A DNA stretch of 64,000 nt from Paenibacillus sp. MBLB1832 (GCF_032271945.1 NZ_CP130319.1:5403501-5467500), one strand, 5' to 3'; numbered from the stretch's first letter, positions 8,053 through 18,285 are shown. A program made the numbers and translations. The notes: generated from the letters alone by a model not told the origin.

Positions 8053-9363
8053 TTATTGATAGTCCTTTGCTTTTTTCACCAATTCATCATACGCCGCTTC
8101 TGGTGTGATTTTGCCAAACATGACTTTTTCACCAATGTCTTTGAAATCCTTAGCCGTATAGTTACTCCATCCTTTGGCGCCTGGATTAAATGGTTGCGCA
8201 TCCGGAGCTACATTCTTAATCAGCTCAATTTGCTGCTTATCTGCAGGCGTCAACTTCGGCGTCAAGTAATCTAGAACCTTTTTGGATACGGGTACACCTC
8301 GTGTTGTCGTTAGAATATCCGCTGCTTCCGTATCATTTACAAACCAGTCGATGAACGCTTTGGACGCCTCGATGTTCTTGGAGTCCGCACTGATGGACCA
8401 GAACATGGACGGCTTCAGGAAGCCGCTGGCTTGAGCACCTTTAGGCTGTGTAACCAATTTGTAGGCTCCTGGCTTCACACCTTCATAGCCTGGGAAGAGG
8501 GCAGCAAAGCTGCGCTTCATCAACACGGTGTCGTTGTTCATCAGATCCAGCTTCGCATCGGATTCTTTATCTGTTGTTGCAATATCTGGCGGGGGAACCA
8601 CGCCTTCTTTTCGCAGATCCGCATATTTCTTCACGAACGTGAGGTACGTATCTTTATCTAAATTGAATTTGCCTTCGACTGTAACCGGATATCCCTTGCC
8701 TTGGCTGCTTTGATAAGAAGCATACACGGTGTAATCACTCGTGGCATCCATTAATGCGTACTTGTCTTTCTCCAGCTTCGCTTTCGCGTCTCGGCCGAAT
8801 TGGAAATACTGATCCCATGTCCAGCCGTTAGCCGGAGGTGTGATGCCGAGCTTATCGACCGCATTCTTGTTGAATACCATGCCTGTCGCGTTATTTCCGA
8901 GTGGAATTGCATACAACTTATCTTTATATTTACCAGAATCGACCAGAGACTTATCGATATCCGCCGTATTGATACCTTTGGACAAGTCCACAAGCTGGTT
9001 TCTACCGCTATATTCAGCTAACCAAGCTGGGTCCATCTGGATAATGTCAGGCGCATTCTTCGCTGCTGCTTGAGTAGCTAGCTTATCCGCATAGCCATCA
9101 AAACCGGAAAACTCTGGTTCGAAGGTAACGTTCGGATGTTTTTTCGTATAAGCATCCAGCGCTTTCAAGGTAGCATCGTGTCGAGCTTGTGAGCCCCACC
9201 ATACAATGCGCAGCTTCACTGGCTTATCGCTAGCTGGTGCCGAACTGCTGCTCGGTTTGACGGTTTCCTCCGTTTTGGCATTCGAGCCACAAGCGGCAAG
9301 ACTTACAGCCGTAAGCGCTGTAATTGTAAGTACACCCCATCTTTTTATCTGCTTGTTCAACAT
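8053..9363 (-). CDS. Sugar ABC transporter substrate-binding lipoprotein
   Basis: 436 residues of the extracellular solute-binding family 1. The signal peptide ends with lipobox SLAACGSN, so the protein is anchored on the outer face of the membrane. The mature protein opens with KLRIVWWGSQARHDATLKAL, followed by PDIIQMDPAWLAEYSGRNQL, typical of oligosaccharide binders. GGGAAGGGG precedes the ATG. It is the last gene of a cluster with two permeases and a YesM/YesN pair, with a 170-bp gap upstream that may hold its own promoter. No ATPase gene is present, as usual for Paenibacillus systems sharing one MsmX-type ATPase. Confidence 0.92.
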   Translation of the reverse strand: MLNKQIKRWGVLTITALTAVSLAACGSNAKTEETVKPSSSSAPASDKPVKLRIVWWGSQARHDATLKALDAYTKKHPNVTFEPEFSGFDGYADKLATQAAAKNAPDIIQMDPAWLAEYSGRNQLVDLSKGINTADIDKSLVDSGKYKDKLYAIPLGNNATGMVFNKNAVDKLGITPPANGWTWDQYFQFGRDAKAKLEKDKYALMDATSDYTVYASYQSSQGKGYPVTVEGKFNLDKDTYLTFVKKYADLRKEGVVPPPDIATTDKESDAKLDLMNNDTVLMKRSFAALFPGYEGVKPGAYKLVTQPKGAQASGFLKPSMFWSISADSKNIEASKAFIDWFVNDTEAADILTTTRGVPVSKKVLDYLTPKLTPADKQQIELIKNVAPDAQPFNPGAKGWSNYTAKDFKDIGEKVMFGKITPEAAYDELVKKAKDYQ

Positions 9364-9533
9364 TCCGCTAACCCCTTCCCATATTCAGGTCCATGTGTTA
9401 AAGCTGCTCCGATGAATAACGAAGGTACCCTATAGCTACATTCATCAGCAACGCTTCTAGCTTCATTATAGGTATCGAAGGAGACATTCAAAATAAGAGT
9501 AATGAACACATTTCTACCACAATCGAGCACAAA

Positions 9534-11144
9534 CTATTTCTTGCCGAGCTCGCTAGGATTCATACCATACTGTTTTTTGAAAATGGCACTGAAATAAGCT
9601 ACATTTTTGTAGCCGATCTTTTCCGCGATCTCATAAATCATATACTTGCCTTCCGCCAGCAGGACTTTGGCTTTCTCCAACCGCACGCGGATCATATAGT
9701 TCGTGAAGGTTTCCCCCATCGCTTTTTTGAACATGCGATTCAAATAATTACGGGATAGATACAATTGCTTCGACAAATCTTCCAAAACAATATCCTCCGC
9801 ATAATGCTCGTGCGCGTACTGAATCATGAAATCAATGGCTTCCTTATGCTTGGATTGTTCGCTCCAACCGCGTTGTGAGGAGATGCCAACGATTTTATTC
9901 TTGAGCCATTCGCGGAGCTCCCCGATCGATTGAATCTTGGCAATCTCCTGACCTGCCCGCATTCCAGGGAACAGATCGTCGAGCACGACACCCGTGCTGT
10001 ATAACGAGTAGGCCAGTATCGTCCACAGCTCCGAGCATAAGTATTGTAGATAAGCCGGCGTGACAGAAGGCATTTGGCGGAGCTGCTCCAAATAGGCGTC
10101 AACAATGGCCAAAGTCTCCTCCTCTTTGGCATATACAATCGCCTCAGCCAGCTCTTGATAAAACTTGATGGGCCGAATCGTGAAATCGGGTTCTACCACG
10201 TCTGGTTTGGTCAGGCGAGTCCCCTGATCTTCGGTCAGTGTTTGCTGTAGCAGATCCAAGAAAGCCTCCTCCGTGGAGTCAGAAAGCTGTTTCCAGTCCG
10301 TCTGAACGCTTCCCATTCCAGTACGGATGCTCAGCTTCAAATAGGTGAAGGTACATGCCGTGATGTGCTTGCCAATTTCCCTTATTCGCGCACATGCATC
10401 AGCGTCCGATTGCGCTAACGGGATGTGAAACACGATGGCAGCATGATGGCTGTGCAACTCGATGAACTCCGATCGCGGCCAATCTTGCTCCAGCACTTCA
10501 CGGATGATGTTAGCCACAGCGAACCTGTATAAGCTCCAATCCGTTAAACTTACATTCATCACACGGTTTGTTCCCATCAGCTCGATGCCCATGATCAAAT
10601 GCTTCTGACTCAGCCACGCCCCCTGTTTCATAGGCGTCATGCTTTCCTCCGTTATGGCCCGCTCCTGCGTACCCGTGACGACCGTCTTCAGCCATTCCTT
10701 CTGCACGAAGGGCTCGTACATCATCAGCCTGCGCCGTGTCTCCGCCTGCTCCAATCTTTCCGCTTCTTTCATCTCCAGCTCATGGATCACTCGTTCCAAC
10801 ACACCACCCAACTCATCCATCGTCACAGGTTTGGATAAGTAATCACTGACCTGCAGCCTCAGCGCCTGTCGAGCGTATTGAAAGTCCGAATAACCGCTGA
10901 GAATGATGATTTCCCCCGAAAATCCGTCCTGCTTCAATTGCTCAATCATCTCAAGTCCGTTCATCACGGGCATATAAATATCGGTAATGACAATGTCCGG
11001 GCTCGTTTCCTTGACTTTCTGGAGTCCCTCCTGCCCATCCATCGCTTCTCCTACCCATTCGGCCTCCAACCTTTCCCAAGGGATGGATTTCTTCATCCCC
11101 TCCAGCACTTGAAAATCATCATCAATAATCAGTACTCTCCACAT
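9534..11144 (-). CDS. YesN-type response regulator with AraC HTH output
   Basis: 536 residues. Receiver domain at 1-120 (VLIIDDD, phospho-Asp in VITDIYMPVMNG, K in LSKPVT), a long middle linker/sensor region, and an AraC-type double HTH at the C-terminus (VLEDLSKQLYLSRNYLNRMF and YEIAEKIGYKNVAYFSAIFK). ATG 11144 is chosen because GGAGGAG lies 7 bp upstream; the frame stays open for 51 codons further upstream but that part is inside the kinase gene in another frame. It overlaps the kinase stop by 23 bp, so the two are coupled. Likely activates the adjacent sugar transporter genes. Confidence 0.92.
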   Translation of the reverse strand: MWRVLIIDDDFQVLEGMKKSIPWERLEAEWVGEAMDGQEGLQKVKETSPDIVITDIYMPVMNGLEMIEQLKQDGFSGEIIILSGYSDFQYARQALRLQVSDYLSKPVTMDELGGVLERVIHELEMKEAERLEQAETRRRLMMYEPFVQKEWLKTVVTGTQERAITEESMTPMKQGAWLSQKHLIMGIELMGTNRVMNVSLTDWSLYRFAVANIIREVLEQDWPRSEFIELHSHHAAIVFHIPLAQSDADACARIREIGKHITACTFTYLKLSIRTGMGSVQTDWKQLSDSTEEAFLDLLQQTLTEDQGTRLTKPDVVEPDFTIRPIKFYQELAEAIVYAKEEETLAIVDAYLEQLRQMPSVTPAYLQYLCSELWTILAYSLYSTGVVLDDLFPGMRAGQEIAKIQSIGELREWLKNKIVGISSQRGWSEQSKHKEAIDFMIQYAHEHYAEDIVLEDLSKQLYLSRNYLNRMFKKAMGETFTNYMIRVRLEKAKVLLAEGKYMIYEIAEKIGYKNVAYFSAIFKKQYGMNPSELGKK

Positions 11145-12885
11145 GAAATGTCTCCTCCACCTCTGTTTTATTGTGCAAAATGGGCAGCCGCAGGGCGACT
11201 TCCGTTCCGCCCCCCAGTCGGTCACGCATCGTGACGCCGTAAGGCTGACCGAAATAAGCTGCGATTCGCTCCATGACATTCTTAACACCGTAGCCACCAG
11301 TTTTGCGCGGCTTCGACAGATCCCAACCTGGCTTCATCCCTACGCCATTATCGGTAATCATAATTTCTATATCATTGTCCTTGCGTCTTAAGGTGATGTG
11401 AATGTCTCCCGCCCGTCTGCCATGAAAACCATGAATGAATGCATTCTCTACAAAAGGTTGTATCGTTAAACGGGGAATGAAGAGTTCCTTCAGCTCCTCC
11501 TCTGCATCAATGGTGTAGGCGAGACGTTCCCCCCATCGGATTTTTTGAATTTGCAGGTAGCAATCCACATGCGTTAGCTCATCCCGAATCGGAATGACCG
11601 TCTCTCCGTTGGATAGGCCGATTCGGAACATTTTACCCATTAACGAGACGATTGCACTGATTTTTTCTTGCCCGGAATCGATAGCAATCCAATTCAACTG
11701 ATCCAATGTATTGTATAAAAAATGGGGATTAATCATTGCTTGCAACGCCAATATCTCCGCTTCCCGCTGACGCTTATGCTGGGATTGCAGCGATTGCAGA
11801 AGTTCGTCAATTCGCTCCATCTGTCGGCGGTAACCGTTGAATAAACTCCCGAACTCATTTTGATAATCCGTAGGTAAATCCATTGCAGCCCCTGTGGCTG
11901 GCACGCGTCCCATTCGCGAAAGCAATAGACGAATCGGCTTCGTGAATTGCTTGGACAGAAACAGCGTGAAGAAGGCGGTGATGAATATCGCCGATAGGCC
12001 AACGGAAACTAACATATAAGCCAAGTGGATACTCGGTTGTACAATGTTTTTCCATGGCGTGATTTCAATCAGCGTCCATTCCGATCGCACTTTGCTCCAG
12101 ACGAGAAGAGATCCCTCACCTCGATTGCCTGGCAGGTGAATATAATTCGATGAGATGTCCTTGCTGCTGATTAACTGAAGCTCACTATCACTTAAAGTCG
12201 GCTCACCAATCGCAGCGATCGTTCTACCGCTAGCATCCAGCAGCAATCGATTCTTCTCCTTCCCCTCGGTCTCTCCGCGAACAAGACTTTCAATCGCAGA
12301 CGCCTTCACATTGAGCATCAGCAACCCATAGTATCTATCCGAATTGTTATATAGCTTACGAGCGAAACTAATAAACTGTTGCGGTCCATTGTTCGTTGGG
12401 AGCGTACGCTCCTCAATCCAGGAAAAGTCTGATTTCTGAATCTCTGGATACCATGCCTCATCTCGAACATGCGCCATATCCAGAATTTGCACAGGCGCTT
12501 GGGGGTCCGTCTGTGACGGATTATCCATGTATAAGTAGATCGACTGTACCATCGTCGTGCTGTAGGTGATGCTTGCCAGCATCCGCAACATATCGTCCTT
12601 TCGATGGAACAGCTCAAAGTAATCCTTCTCAAATGGATCATAGCCAATCGTATTAATGTTTCGGGATGCAGCAAGCGACATTTGCTCGATTGATTTGAGC
12701 TGGATATCTATCTGTTTATTCAGCTCATTGAGCATATCCTGCTGGTAGTACGACGACGTATCTGCGAGCTCACGAGAGGTCACACTGTAGCTGATCCATG
12801 TAAAAATAAGCAATAAGATCGAAATGAAAGAAGCAAAACTGCTGAAAAACAACCGATCAATTCGTACTCGTTTGAATAAATTCAT
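11122..12885 (-). CDS. YesM-type sensor histidine kinase
   Basis: 587 residues. A membrane segment (about 12-32) and a second at about 285-305 flank an extracellular sensor domain. HAMP follows, then the His_kinase (LytS/YesM) domain with the phospho-acceptor in ALQAMINPHFLYNTLDQLNW and an ATPase domain with FIHGFHGR and ITDNGVGM. It forms a two-component system with the next gene. A terminator hairpin separates it from the upstream permease gene, so the regulator pair has separate or attenuated transcription. GGAGAG precedes the ATG. The sensed signal is probably a sugar, possibly via the binding protein. Confidence 0.92.
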   Translation of the reverse strand: MNLFKRVRIDRLFFSSFASFISILLLIFTWISYSVTSRELADTSSYYQQDMLNELNKQIDIQLKSIEQMSLAASRNINTIGYDPFEKDYFELFHRKDDMLRMLASITYSTTMVQSIYLYMDNPSQTDPQAPVQILDMAHVRDEAWYPEIQKSDFSWIEERTLPTNNGPQQFISFARKLYNNSDRYYGLLMLNVKASAIESLVRGETEGKEKNRLLLDASGRTIAAIGEPTLSDSELQLISSKDISSNYIHLPGNRGEGSLLVWSKVRSEWTLIEITPWKNIVQPSIHLAYMLVSVGLSAIFITAFFTLFLSKQFTKPIRLLLSRMGRVPATGAAMDLPTDYQNEFGSLFNGYRRQMERIDELLQSLQSQHKRQREAEILALQAMINPHFLYNTLDQLNWIAIDSGQEKISAIVSLMGKMFRIGLSNGETVIPIRDELTHVDCYLQIQKIRWGERLAYTIDAEEELKELFIPRLTIQPFVENAFIHGFHGRRAGDIHITLRRKDNDIEIMITDNGVGMKPGWDLSKPRKTGGYGVKNVMERIAAYFGQPYGVTMRDRLGGGTEVALRLPILHNKTEVEETFHVESTDY

Positions 12886-12917
12886 CCCGACACTCTCCTC
12901 CGACAGTCATCCCCAAA

Positions 12918-12949
12918 AGCAAAAAAGCTGCACAATGTCGCAGCTTCTC
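12918..12949 (-). terminator. Hairpin with T-run between permease and kinase genes
   Basis: GAAGCTGC / GCAGCTT stem with an 8-nt loop followed by TTTTTTG on the minus strand, just after the second permease stop. It should reduce read-through into the kinase gene. Confidence 0.7.
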
Positions 12950-12961
12950 ATCTTAGAAATT

Positions 12962-13807
12962 TTACCCCTTCACTGCACCAGAAGCAATGCCATCAACAAA
13001 ATGGCGCTGAGCCATAAAGAAGATAATGAGCGAAGGAATGATCGATAGGAGTGACATCGCGAGCAATTGCCCCCAAGGCAGAGCAGACTGACTGTCCACA
13101 AACAATTTGAGCGCAAGTCCTACCGTGTATTTATCCACCGAGTTGATATACAGCAAGTGACCGAAGAAATCGTCCCAATTCCACAGGAAGCAGTAGATAG
13201 CTACTGTTACAAGTGCAGGCTTCGTTAGTGGCAGGATGATGCGCCAGTATATGCCAAACCAACTGCAACCGTCAATTTTGGCCGACTCGTCCAGATCCTT
13301 CGGAAGTCCGCGAATGAACTGAATAAGCAGGAAAATAAAGAACGGTCCGCCAATGCCGCCCGCTAATGCATGCGGAACATAGAAGGGCAAGTACGTATTC
13401 ACCCAACCAAATGTATTGAACATGATGTACTGCGGAACCATCGTTACCTGACTAGGTAGCATCAATGTGACCATTAGGATGGAAAACCAGACATTTTTAA
13501 GTGGAAAATCAAGACGGGCAAAGCCGAAAGCGACGAGACTGCAGGAAAGCACCGATGTAATCAACACGCCCAATATAAGCTCGAAGGTATTGATATAAAA
13601 GTGCGTGAATGTATATTTCGGAAGCGCGACCCAACCATCGGTGAAGTTGCTCCACAGCCAGTCCTTAGGGAAGAGATTAGGCGAGCTCATCTCATCATTA
13701 GATTTGAATGCAGCCCCAACCCACCACAGGATCGGATAGACCATCAGGATACTGAATACCACCAAGAAGATATGAGAGCCGAGGGTCCGGCGTTGCATGA
13801 TTGTCAT
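12962..13807 (-). CDS. Carbohydrate ABC transporter permease (MalG type)
   Basis: 281 residues with six predicted membrane segments. The EAA loop for contact with the ATPase is seen as LPKDLDESAKIDGCSWFGIY (about residues 190-210), and the C-terminus ends QRHFVDGIASGAVKG, typical of MalG/AraQ-type permeases. Start ATG overlaps the stop of the other permease by four bases (ATGA), with GGAGG upstream in the end of that gene. With its partner it forms the membrane channel for the sugar bound by the lipoprotein at 8053-9363. Confidence 0.93.
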   Translation of the reverse strand: MTIMQRRTLGSHIFLVVFSILMVYPILWWVGAAFKSNDEMSSPNLFPKDWLWSNFTDGWVALPKYTFTHFYINTFELILGVLITSVLSCSLVAFGFARLDFPLKNVWFSILMVTLMLPSQVTMVPQYIMFNTFGWVNTYLPFYVPHALAGGIGGPFFIFLLIQFIRGLPKDLDESAKIDGCSWFGIYWRIILPLTKPALVTVAIYCFLWNWDDFFGHLLYINSVDKYTVGLALKLFVDSQSALPWGQLLAMSLLSIIPSLIIFFMAQRHFVDGIASGAVKG

Positions 13808-14763
13808 TTCTTACGGCCTCCTTCTGTCTCATAGAATACCCAGTAACGGGACGATGCGAAGATCAGGGCAGTCGCGATGCCAATAATAACGAGTAGAATC
13901 CATGCTAAGGCAGAGGCATAGCCCATGTCATAGCGGGCGAAAGCTCTCTCGTACAAATACAGTGCGTACATATACGTGGAGTTGATCGGGCCGCCTTTAG
14001 TAATAACGAAAGCCTGGGTGAACATTTGGAACGAGCCGATCGTCTGCAGCACTAGATTGAACAGCAGCACGGGAGAAAGCATGGGTAACGTAATGTTGAA
14101 AAATTGTCTAAGCTTCGACGCGCCATCAACCGAGGACGCCTCATATAGCTCTGCTGGAATTTGCTTCAGCCCTGCAAGGAAAATGACCATCGAAGAACCG
14201 AACTGCCACGCTACCAAAATAATTAACGTACCGAGCGCCGTGCCAGGGCTACTGATCCAACTGATCCCATCCACGCCAAAAACGCTCAAAAACTTATTAA
14301 TAAAACCGTCGATTCCGAAGATGTTTTTCCATAGAACAGCGACGGCAATACTGCTTCCGATCAGAGATGGCAAATAAATGAATGTACGGTAGATGGAGAT
14401 ACCCTTGATGTTTTTGTTCAGCAGCATAGCGACCAATAGGGCGCTCAATAGCTTCAGCGGCACGGAGATGACAACGAACATCAGCGTGACATAGAGAGAC
14501 TGTCGGAACGTTTCATCATCCGTAAAGATGCGTTCATAGTTTCGCATGCCTACCCAATCAGGTGCATCCAACAACGTAAATTTGGTAAAGGAATAGTAAA
14601 CCGAACGGATCATCGGCCATAAGGTTAAGAGCAAGAAGCCAAGCAGCCAGGGAGAGATAAACAAATAACCTGCTAAAGGCGATTCCCAGCGGCCCTTCAA
14701 GTTGAAAGCGGAGACCCACTGCTGAGCCTGCTTTTTGGAAGATGTACTAGGATGTGTACGCAT
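13804..14763 (-). CDS. Carbohydrate ABC transporter permease (MalF type)
   Basis: 319 residues with six membrane segments (first in LAGYLFISPWLLGFLLLTLW) and the EAA motif IPAELYEASSVDGASKLRQF. Start ATG 14763 is chosen over an upstream in-frame start because AAGGGTGAG lies upstream and because the extra 35 residues would be unlike the family. First gene of the transporter operon (permease, permease, kinase, regulator, binding protein). The promoter must lie in the 165 bp between it and the MFS gene terminator. Confidence 0.92.
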   Translation of the reverse strand: MRTHPSTSSKKQAQQWVSAFNLKGRWESPLAGYLFISPWLLGFLLLTLWPMIRSVYYSFTKFTLLDAPDWVGMRNYERIFTDDETFRQSLYVTLMFVVISVPLKLLSALLVAMLLNKNIKGISIYRTFIYLPSLIGSSIAVAVLWKNIFGIDGFINKFLSVFGVDGISWISSPGTALGTLIILVAWQFGSSMVIFLAGLKQIPAELYEASSVDGASKLRQFFNITLPMLSPVLLFNLVLQTIGSFQMFTQAFVITKGGPINSTYMYALYLYERAFARYDMGYASALAWILLVIIGIATALIFASSRYWVFYETEGGRKK

Positions 14764-14885
14764 ATCGGGCTCACCCTTTCTAAAAGTAATTTCGTTACTC
14801 TCAGTATAAAAGAGCCTCACCGCCGCGAAAATGAGAGGATTGAACACAACTTCATCCCAATCGAACACAAGGGTCTAACGGAAAT

Positions 14886-14918
14886 GGAAAGAGGAGCTGC
14901 CTCCGCAGCTCCTCTCTT
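14886..14918 (-). terminator. Terminator after the DHA2 MFS gene
   Basis: AGAGGAGCTGC and GCAGCTCCTCT form a perfect stem with a CTCC loop, just after the stop of the MFS gene and flanked by A- and T-rich ends. Confidence 0.8.
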
Positions 14919-14928
14919 TCCCAGCCCA

Positions 14929-16443
14929 TTATGCGCTTGCACCCGTCGAAGCCGACACCGCAGCCTCTCCCTCGTGGCTCGACAGCACCTCGTGCTTCAT
15001 GAAGAAGCACGCGATGAGCGCCACAACGGCAAACCCGATGCCGATCACGAACATATGCTGAAAGCTTTCAGCAAAGACGGTTTTGATCCGCAGCAGCAGA
15101 TCTGGCGAAAGTCCTTGCGGGATGCCGCCATTGAGGATCGTCTCCGACGTGCCCGCTGGGAATTGATCCGATAGGCTGGATAAGCCTGTCGTTATATTCC
15201 GCGACAGCAGGCTGCCGAAAATACTGAATCCAAGCGTCGTACCGATCGCCTGGAACAACTGCACGGTTGCCACACCGACACCCGTGTGTTCCTTCGCAAC
15301 CGACTCCTGTACGATCAGGTTATCGGAACCGAACAGGACACCGATGCCAAGTCCCAGGATGAAAAACCCGACGATAATATACATCACCGTTGTATCGACA
15401 TGAATCCGCGACAGCATGATGTAACTGGCGATCGGGAAAAGGAACGAAGGGATGAACAAGTGTTTGTACGCCACTTTGGTAATCAAATTCCCGCAGAGAA
15501 TACTAGCTGGAATGGCACCCGCCATGAAGGCTAGCGACAAGTAGCCGGAGGCTGTCGGCGTCATGCCCATGACATTTTGAGCGAAGAAAGGAAATCCAGA
15601 TATCCCACCCATCACCCCAAGCATTGTCAGGAATACGATACAGGACAGCACAACAACGGAACGATTCTTGAATAGTGACAACGGAATAATGGGCTCCGCT
15701 GCCCTCATTTCAATCCGAATGAACAGTGCGGTAAGCGCCGCGAACATCCCCAACAAGCCCAGGATCGGCGTCGAGGTCCAAGTATATCCTTTGACATCAA
15801 TGAGCACTGGCGCCAGCAAGAGCGAGAACATCGACAGCACTAAGGTACATGCACCTGCCCAGTCGATGGATTTCTTTTCCTTTTGACCCGAATCATGCAG
15901 CCCTTTCCACATAATCACCGCGGATAAAACGCCAATCGGTATGTTAATCAGAAAAATCCAATGCCAATTCACATGGCTAACGAAATAACCACCGACCGTC
16001 GGTCCAAGCAGCTGCGGCAGGATGAGTAACGGTCCGATGAAGCTCTGCAGCTTCGCACGCTGTTCCAGCTCGAACGTATCCCCGATAATAATCATGGCTA
16101 GCGGCATCAGCCCGCCTGCACCAATGCCTTGCACGCCACGGCCTATGAGCAGCACGGTCATGGAATCCGCCAGTCCGCAAATAATCGAACCCGCCAAGAA
16201 TAGACCGACGCAGCTCATGTAGATGCGTTTACGTCCGTAAATGTCCGCCAGCTTCCCAAAAATCGGCATAAACATCGTAATCGACAGCATATAAATGCCC
16301 GCCACCCAGCCGTACAATGATAACCCGTGCAAATCACGGATAATCGTAGGTAACGCTGTTGACACCACCGTTTGGTCCAGCTCTGAGAAAATGAGCCCTA
16401 GCATGAGACCGATCATTACTAATTTCTTGTTACTTCCTTGCAT
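14929..16443 (-). CDS. DHA2-family MFS drug/proton antiporter
   Basis: 504 residues with about 14 membrane segments. Family signatures visible are SELDQTVVSTALPTI (motif D1, about residues 20-35), GKLADIYGRKRIY (motif A) and LIGRGVQGIGAGGLMPLA (motif B). It exports small toxic molecules using the proton gradient. Start ATG 16443 has AGGAGGT about 11 bp upstream; an upstream ATG-ATG pair would overlap that RBS. It stands alone between a terminator and a divergent ABC-F gene. Specific substrate unknown. Confidence 0.9.
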   Translation of the reverse strand: MQGSNKKLVMIGLMLGLIFSELDQTVVSTALPTIIRDLHGLSLYGWVAGIYMLSITMFMPIFGKLADIYGRKRIYMSCVGLFLAGSIICGLADSMTVLLIGRGVQGIGAGGLMPLAMIIIGDTFELEQRAKLQSFIGPLLILPQLLGPTVGGYFVSHVNWHWIFLINIPIGVLSAVIMWKGLHDSGQKEKKSIDWAGACTLVLSMFSLLLAPVLIDVKGYTWTSTPILGLLGMFAALTALFIRIEMRAAEPIIPLSLFKNRSVVVLSCIVFLTMLGVMGGISGFPFFAQNVMGMTPTASGYLSLAFMAGAIPASILCGNLITKVAYKHLFIPSFLFPIASYIMLSRIHVDTTVMYIIVGFFILGLGIGVLFGSDNLIVQESVAKEHTGVGVATVQLFQAIGTTLGFSIFGSLLSRNITTGLSSLSDQFPAGTSETILNGGIPQGLSPDLLLRIKTVFAESFQHMFVIGIGFAVVALIACFFMKHEVLSSHEGEAAVSASTGASA

Positions 16444-16677
16444 AATCTTAGGTACCTCCTTCATCAAATAGGCAATGCCTGCCTGATCTTCACGTGTGTT
16501 TTGACTCTTTTATCATAAAGCGTTCCCGGCCTGCACTCATCAGGCGTGAGCTTTAACCTCATCTCGGTCTGCGGATGTAGTTTGCCATTTTTTATTCACC
16601 TGGGGGAGTTGTTTGCTTCCTATCGTTTATAATAAAATGTAAGAAGCAAAAAAAGTACAATAGAAAAGGTGTCATTC

Positions 16678-18234
16678 ATGAGTATATTAAATGTAGAACG
16701 ACTGAGTCACGGTTTTGGAGACCGCGCTATCTTCAACGATGTATCGTTCCGCCTGCTTAAAGGCGAGCACATCGGACTTATCGGTGCAAACGGTGAAGGG
16801 AAGTCAACCTTCATGAACATCATCACCGGGAAGCTGCAACCAGATGACGGGAAAGTCGAATGGTCCAAGCGCATGCGCGTTGGCTACCTGGATCAACACG
16901 CGGTGCTGAGCAAAGGCATGACGATGCGCGACGTGCTGAAAGGCGCTTTCCAATATTTGTTCGACATGGAACAAGAAATGAACGATATGTACGGCCGCAT
17001 GGGCGATGTGTCGCCTGAAGAGCTCGAGCGATTGCTTGAGGATGTCGGAACGATTCAAGATACGTTAACGAATCAAGATTTCTATATGATCGATGCCAAA
17101 ATCGAAGAAACGGCTCGCGGCTTGGGTCTGACCGATGTCGGCTTGGATAAAGACGTGCATGACCTCAGCGGCGGGCAGCGGACCAAGGTTCTGTTAGCAA
17201 AGCTCCTGCTCGAAAAGCCAGACATTCTGCTCCTCGATGAGCCGACGAACTACTTGGACGAGCAGCACATCGAATGGTTGAAGCGTTACCTGAACGATTA
17301 TGAGAATGCCTTCATCCTCATTTCGCATGATATTCCATTCTTGAACAGCGTCATTAACTTGATTTACCACATGGAAAATCAAGCGTTGAACCGCTACGTC
17401 GGCGACTACGACCATTTCCTAGAAGTTCACGAAATGAGAAAATCCCAGCTCGAGTCCGCTTACAAGCGTCAACAGCAAGAGATTGCTGATTTGAAGGACT
17501 TCGTTGCTCGTAATAAAGCGAGCGTGGCCACGCGGAACATGGCGATGTCCAGACAGAAGAAGCTCGACAAGATGGATGTCATCGAATTGGCGAAGGAGAA
17601 ACCGAAGCCGCAGTTCAACTTCAAGGAAGGACGTACGTCTGGGAAGCTTATCTTTGAGGCAACGGATCTGGTCATCGGTTACGATACGCCATTATCTCGT
17701 CCGCTGAACCTGCGTATGGAACGCGGTCAGAAAATCGCCCTCGTCGGTGCCAACGGAATCGGGAAAACGACGCTGCTTCGTAGTATCTTAGGCGAAATCC
17801 CCGCGATTTCTGGTAACGTGCAGAAGGGTGAAAACCTGCAAATCGGCTACTTCCAGCAGGAAGTCAAAGAAGCCAACAACAACACGTGTATCGATGAAGT
17901 GTGGAACGAGTTCCCGTCCTTGAACCAATTCGAAGTGCGCGCAGCGCTCGCTCGTTGCGGACTGACGACGAAGCACATCGAGAGCAAAATCGTCGTGCTC
18001 AGCGGTGGAGAAAAAGCGAAGGTTCGCCTGTGCAAACTGATCAACCGCGACACGAACCTACTCGTGCTCGATGAGCCGACCAACCATTTGGACGTGGATG
18101 CGAAGGATGAGTTGAAGCGTGCGCTGAAAGCGTACAAAGGCAGCATCCTGCTCATTTCTCACGAACCTGAATTTTATCGCGATGTCGTGACGGATACTTG
18201 GAACTGTGAGTCTTGGACGACGAAAGTGTTATAA
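16678..18234 (+). CDS. ABC-F family ATPase (ribosome-associated type)
   Basis: 518 residues with two ABC domains and no membrane segment. Walker A motifs GANGEGKST and GANGIGKTT, signatures LSGGQRTK and LSGGEKAK, Walker B LLLDEP and LVLDEP. The linker between domains (about 240-320) is rich in charged residues, as in translation factors of this family. Length and layout resemble B. subtilis YfmM/YkpA. It likely rescues or protects ribosomes; a role in antibiotic resistance cannot be decided from sequence. ATG 16678 is chosen with AAAAGG 8 bp upstream; an in-frame GTG 9 bp earlier is less likely. Confidence 0.9.
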   Translation: MSILNVERLSHGFGDRAIFNDVSFRLLKGEHIGLIGANGEGKSTFMNIITGKLQPDDGKVEWSKRMRVGYLDQHAVLSKGMTMRDVLKGAFQYLFDMEQEMNDMYGRMGDVSPEELERLLEDVGTIQDTLTNQDFYMIDAKIEETARGLGLTDVGLDKDVHDLSGGQRTKVLLAKLLLEKPDILLLDEPTNYLDEQHIEWLKRYLNDYENAFILISHDIPFLNSVINLIYHMENQALNRYVGDYDHFLEVHEMRKSQLESAYKRQQQEIADLKDFVARNKASVATRNMAMSRQKKLDKMDVIELAKEKPKPQFNFKEGRTSGKLIFEATDLVIGYDTPLSRPLNLRMERGQKIALVGANGIGKTTLLRSILGEIPAISGNVQKGENLQIGYFQQEVKEANNNTCIDEVWNEFPSLNQFEVRAALARCGLTTKHIESKIVVLSGGEKAKVRLCKLINRDTNLLVLDEPTNHLDVDAKDELKRALKAYKGSILLISHEPEFYRDVVTDTWNCESWTTKVL

Positions 18235-18242
18235 GTGTAAGT

Positions 18243-18285
18243 GAGCCTGCCCTATCGCTTTTGGCGATGGGGTGGGCTTTGTTTT
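18243..18285 (+). terminator. Terminator after the ABC-F gene
   Basis: AGCCTGCCCTATCGC pairs imperfectly with GCGATGGGGTGGGCT across a TTTTG loop, followed by TTGTTTTTG. Confidence 0.75.
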
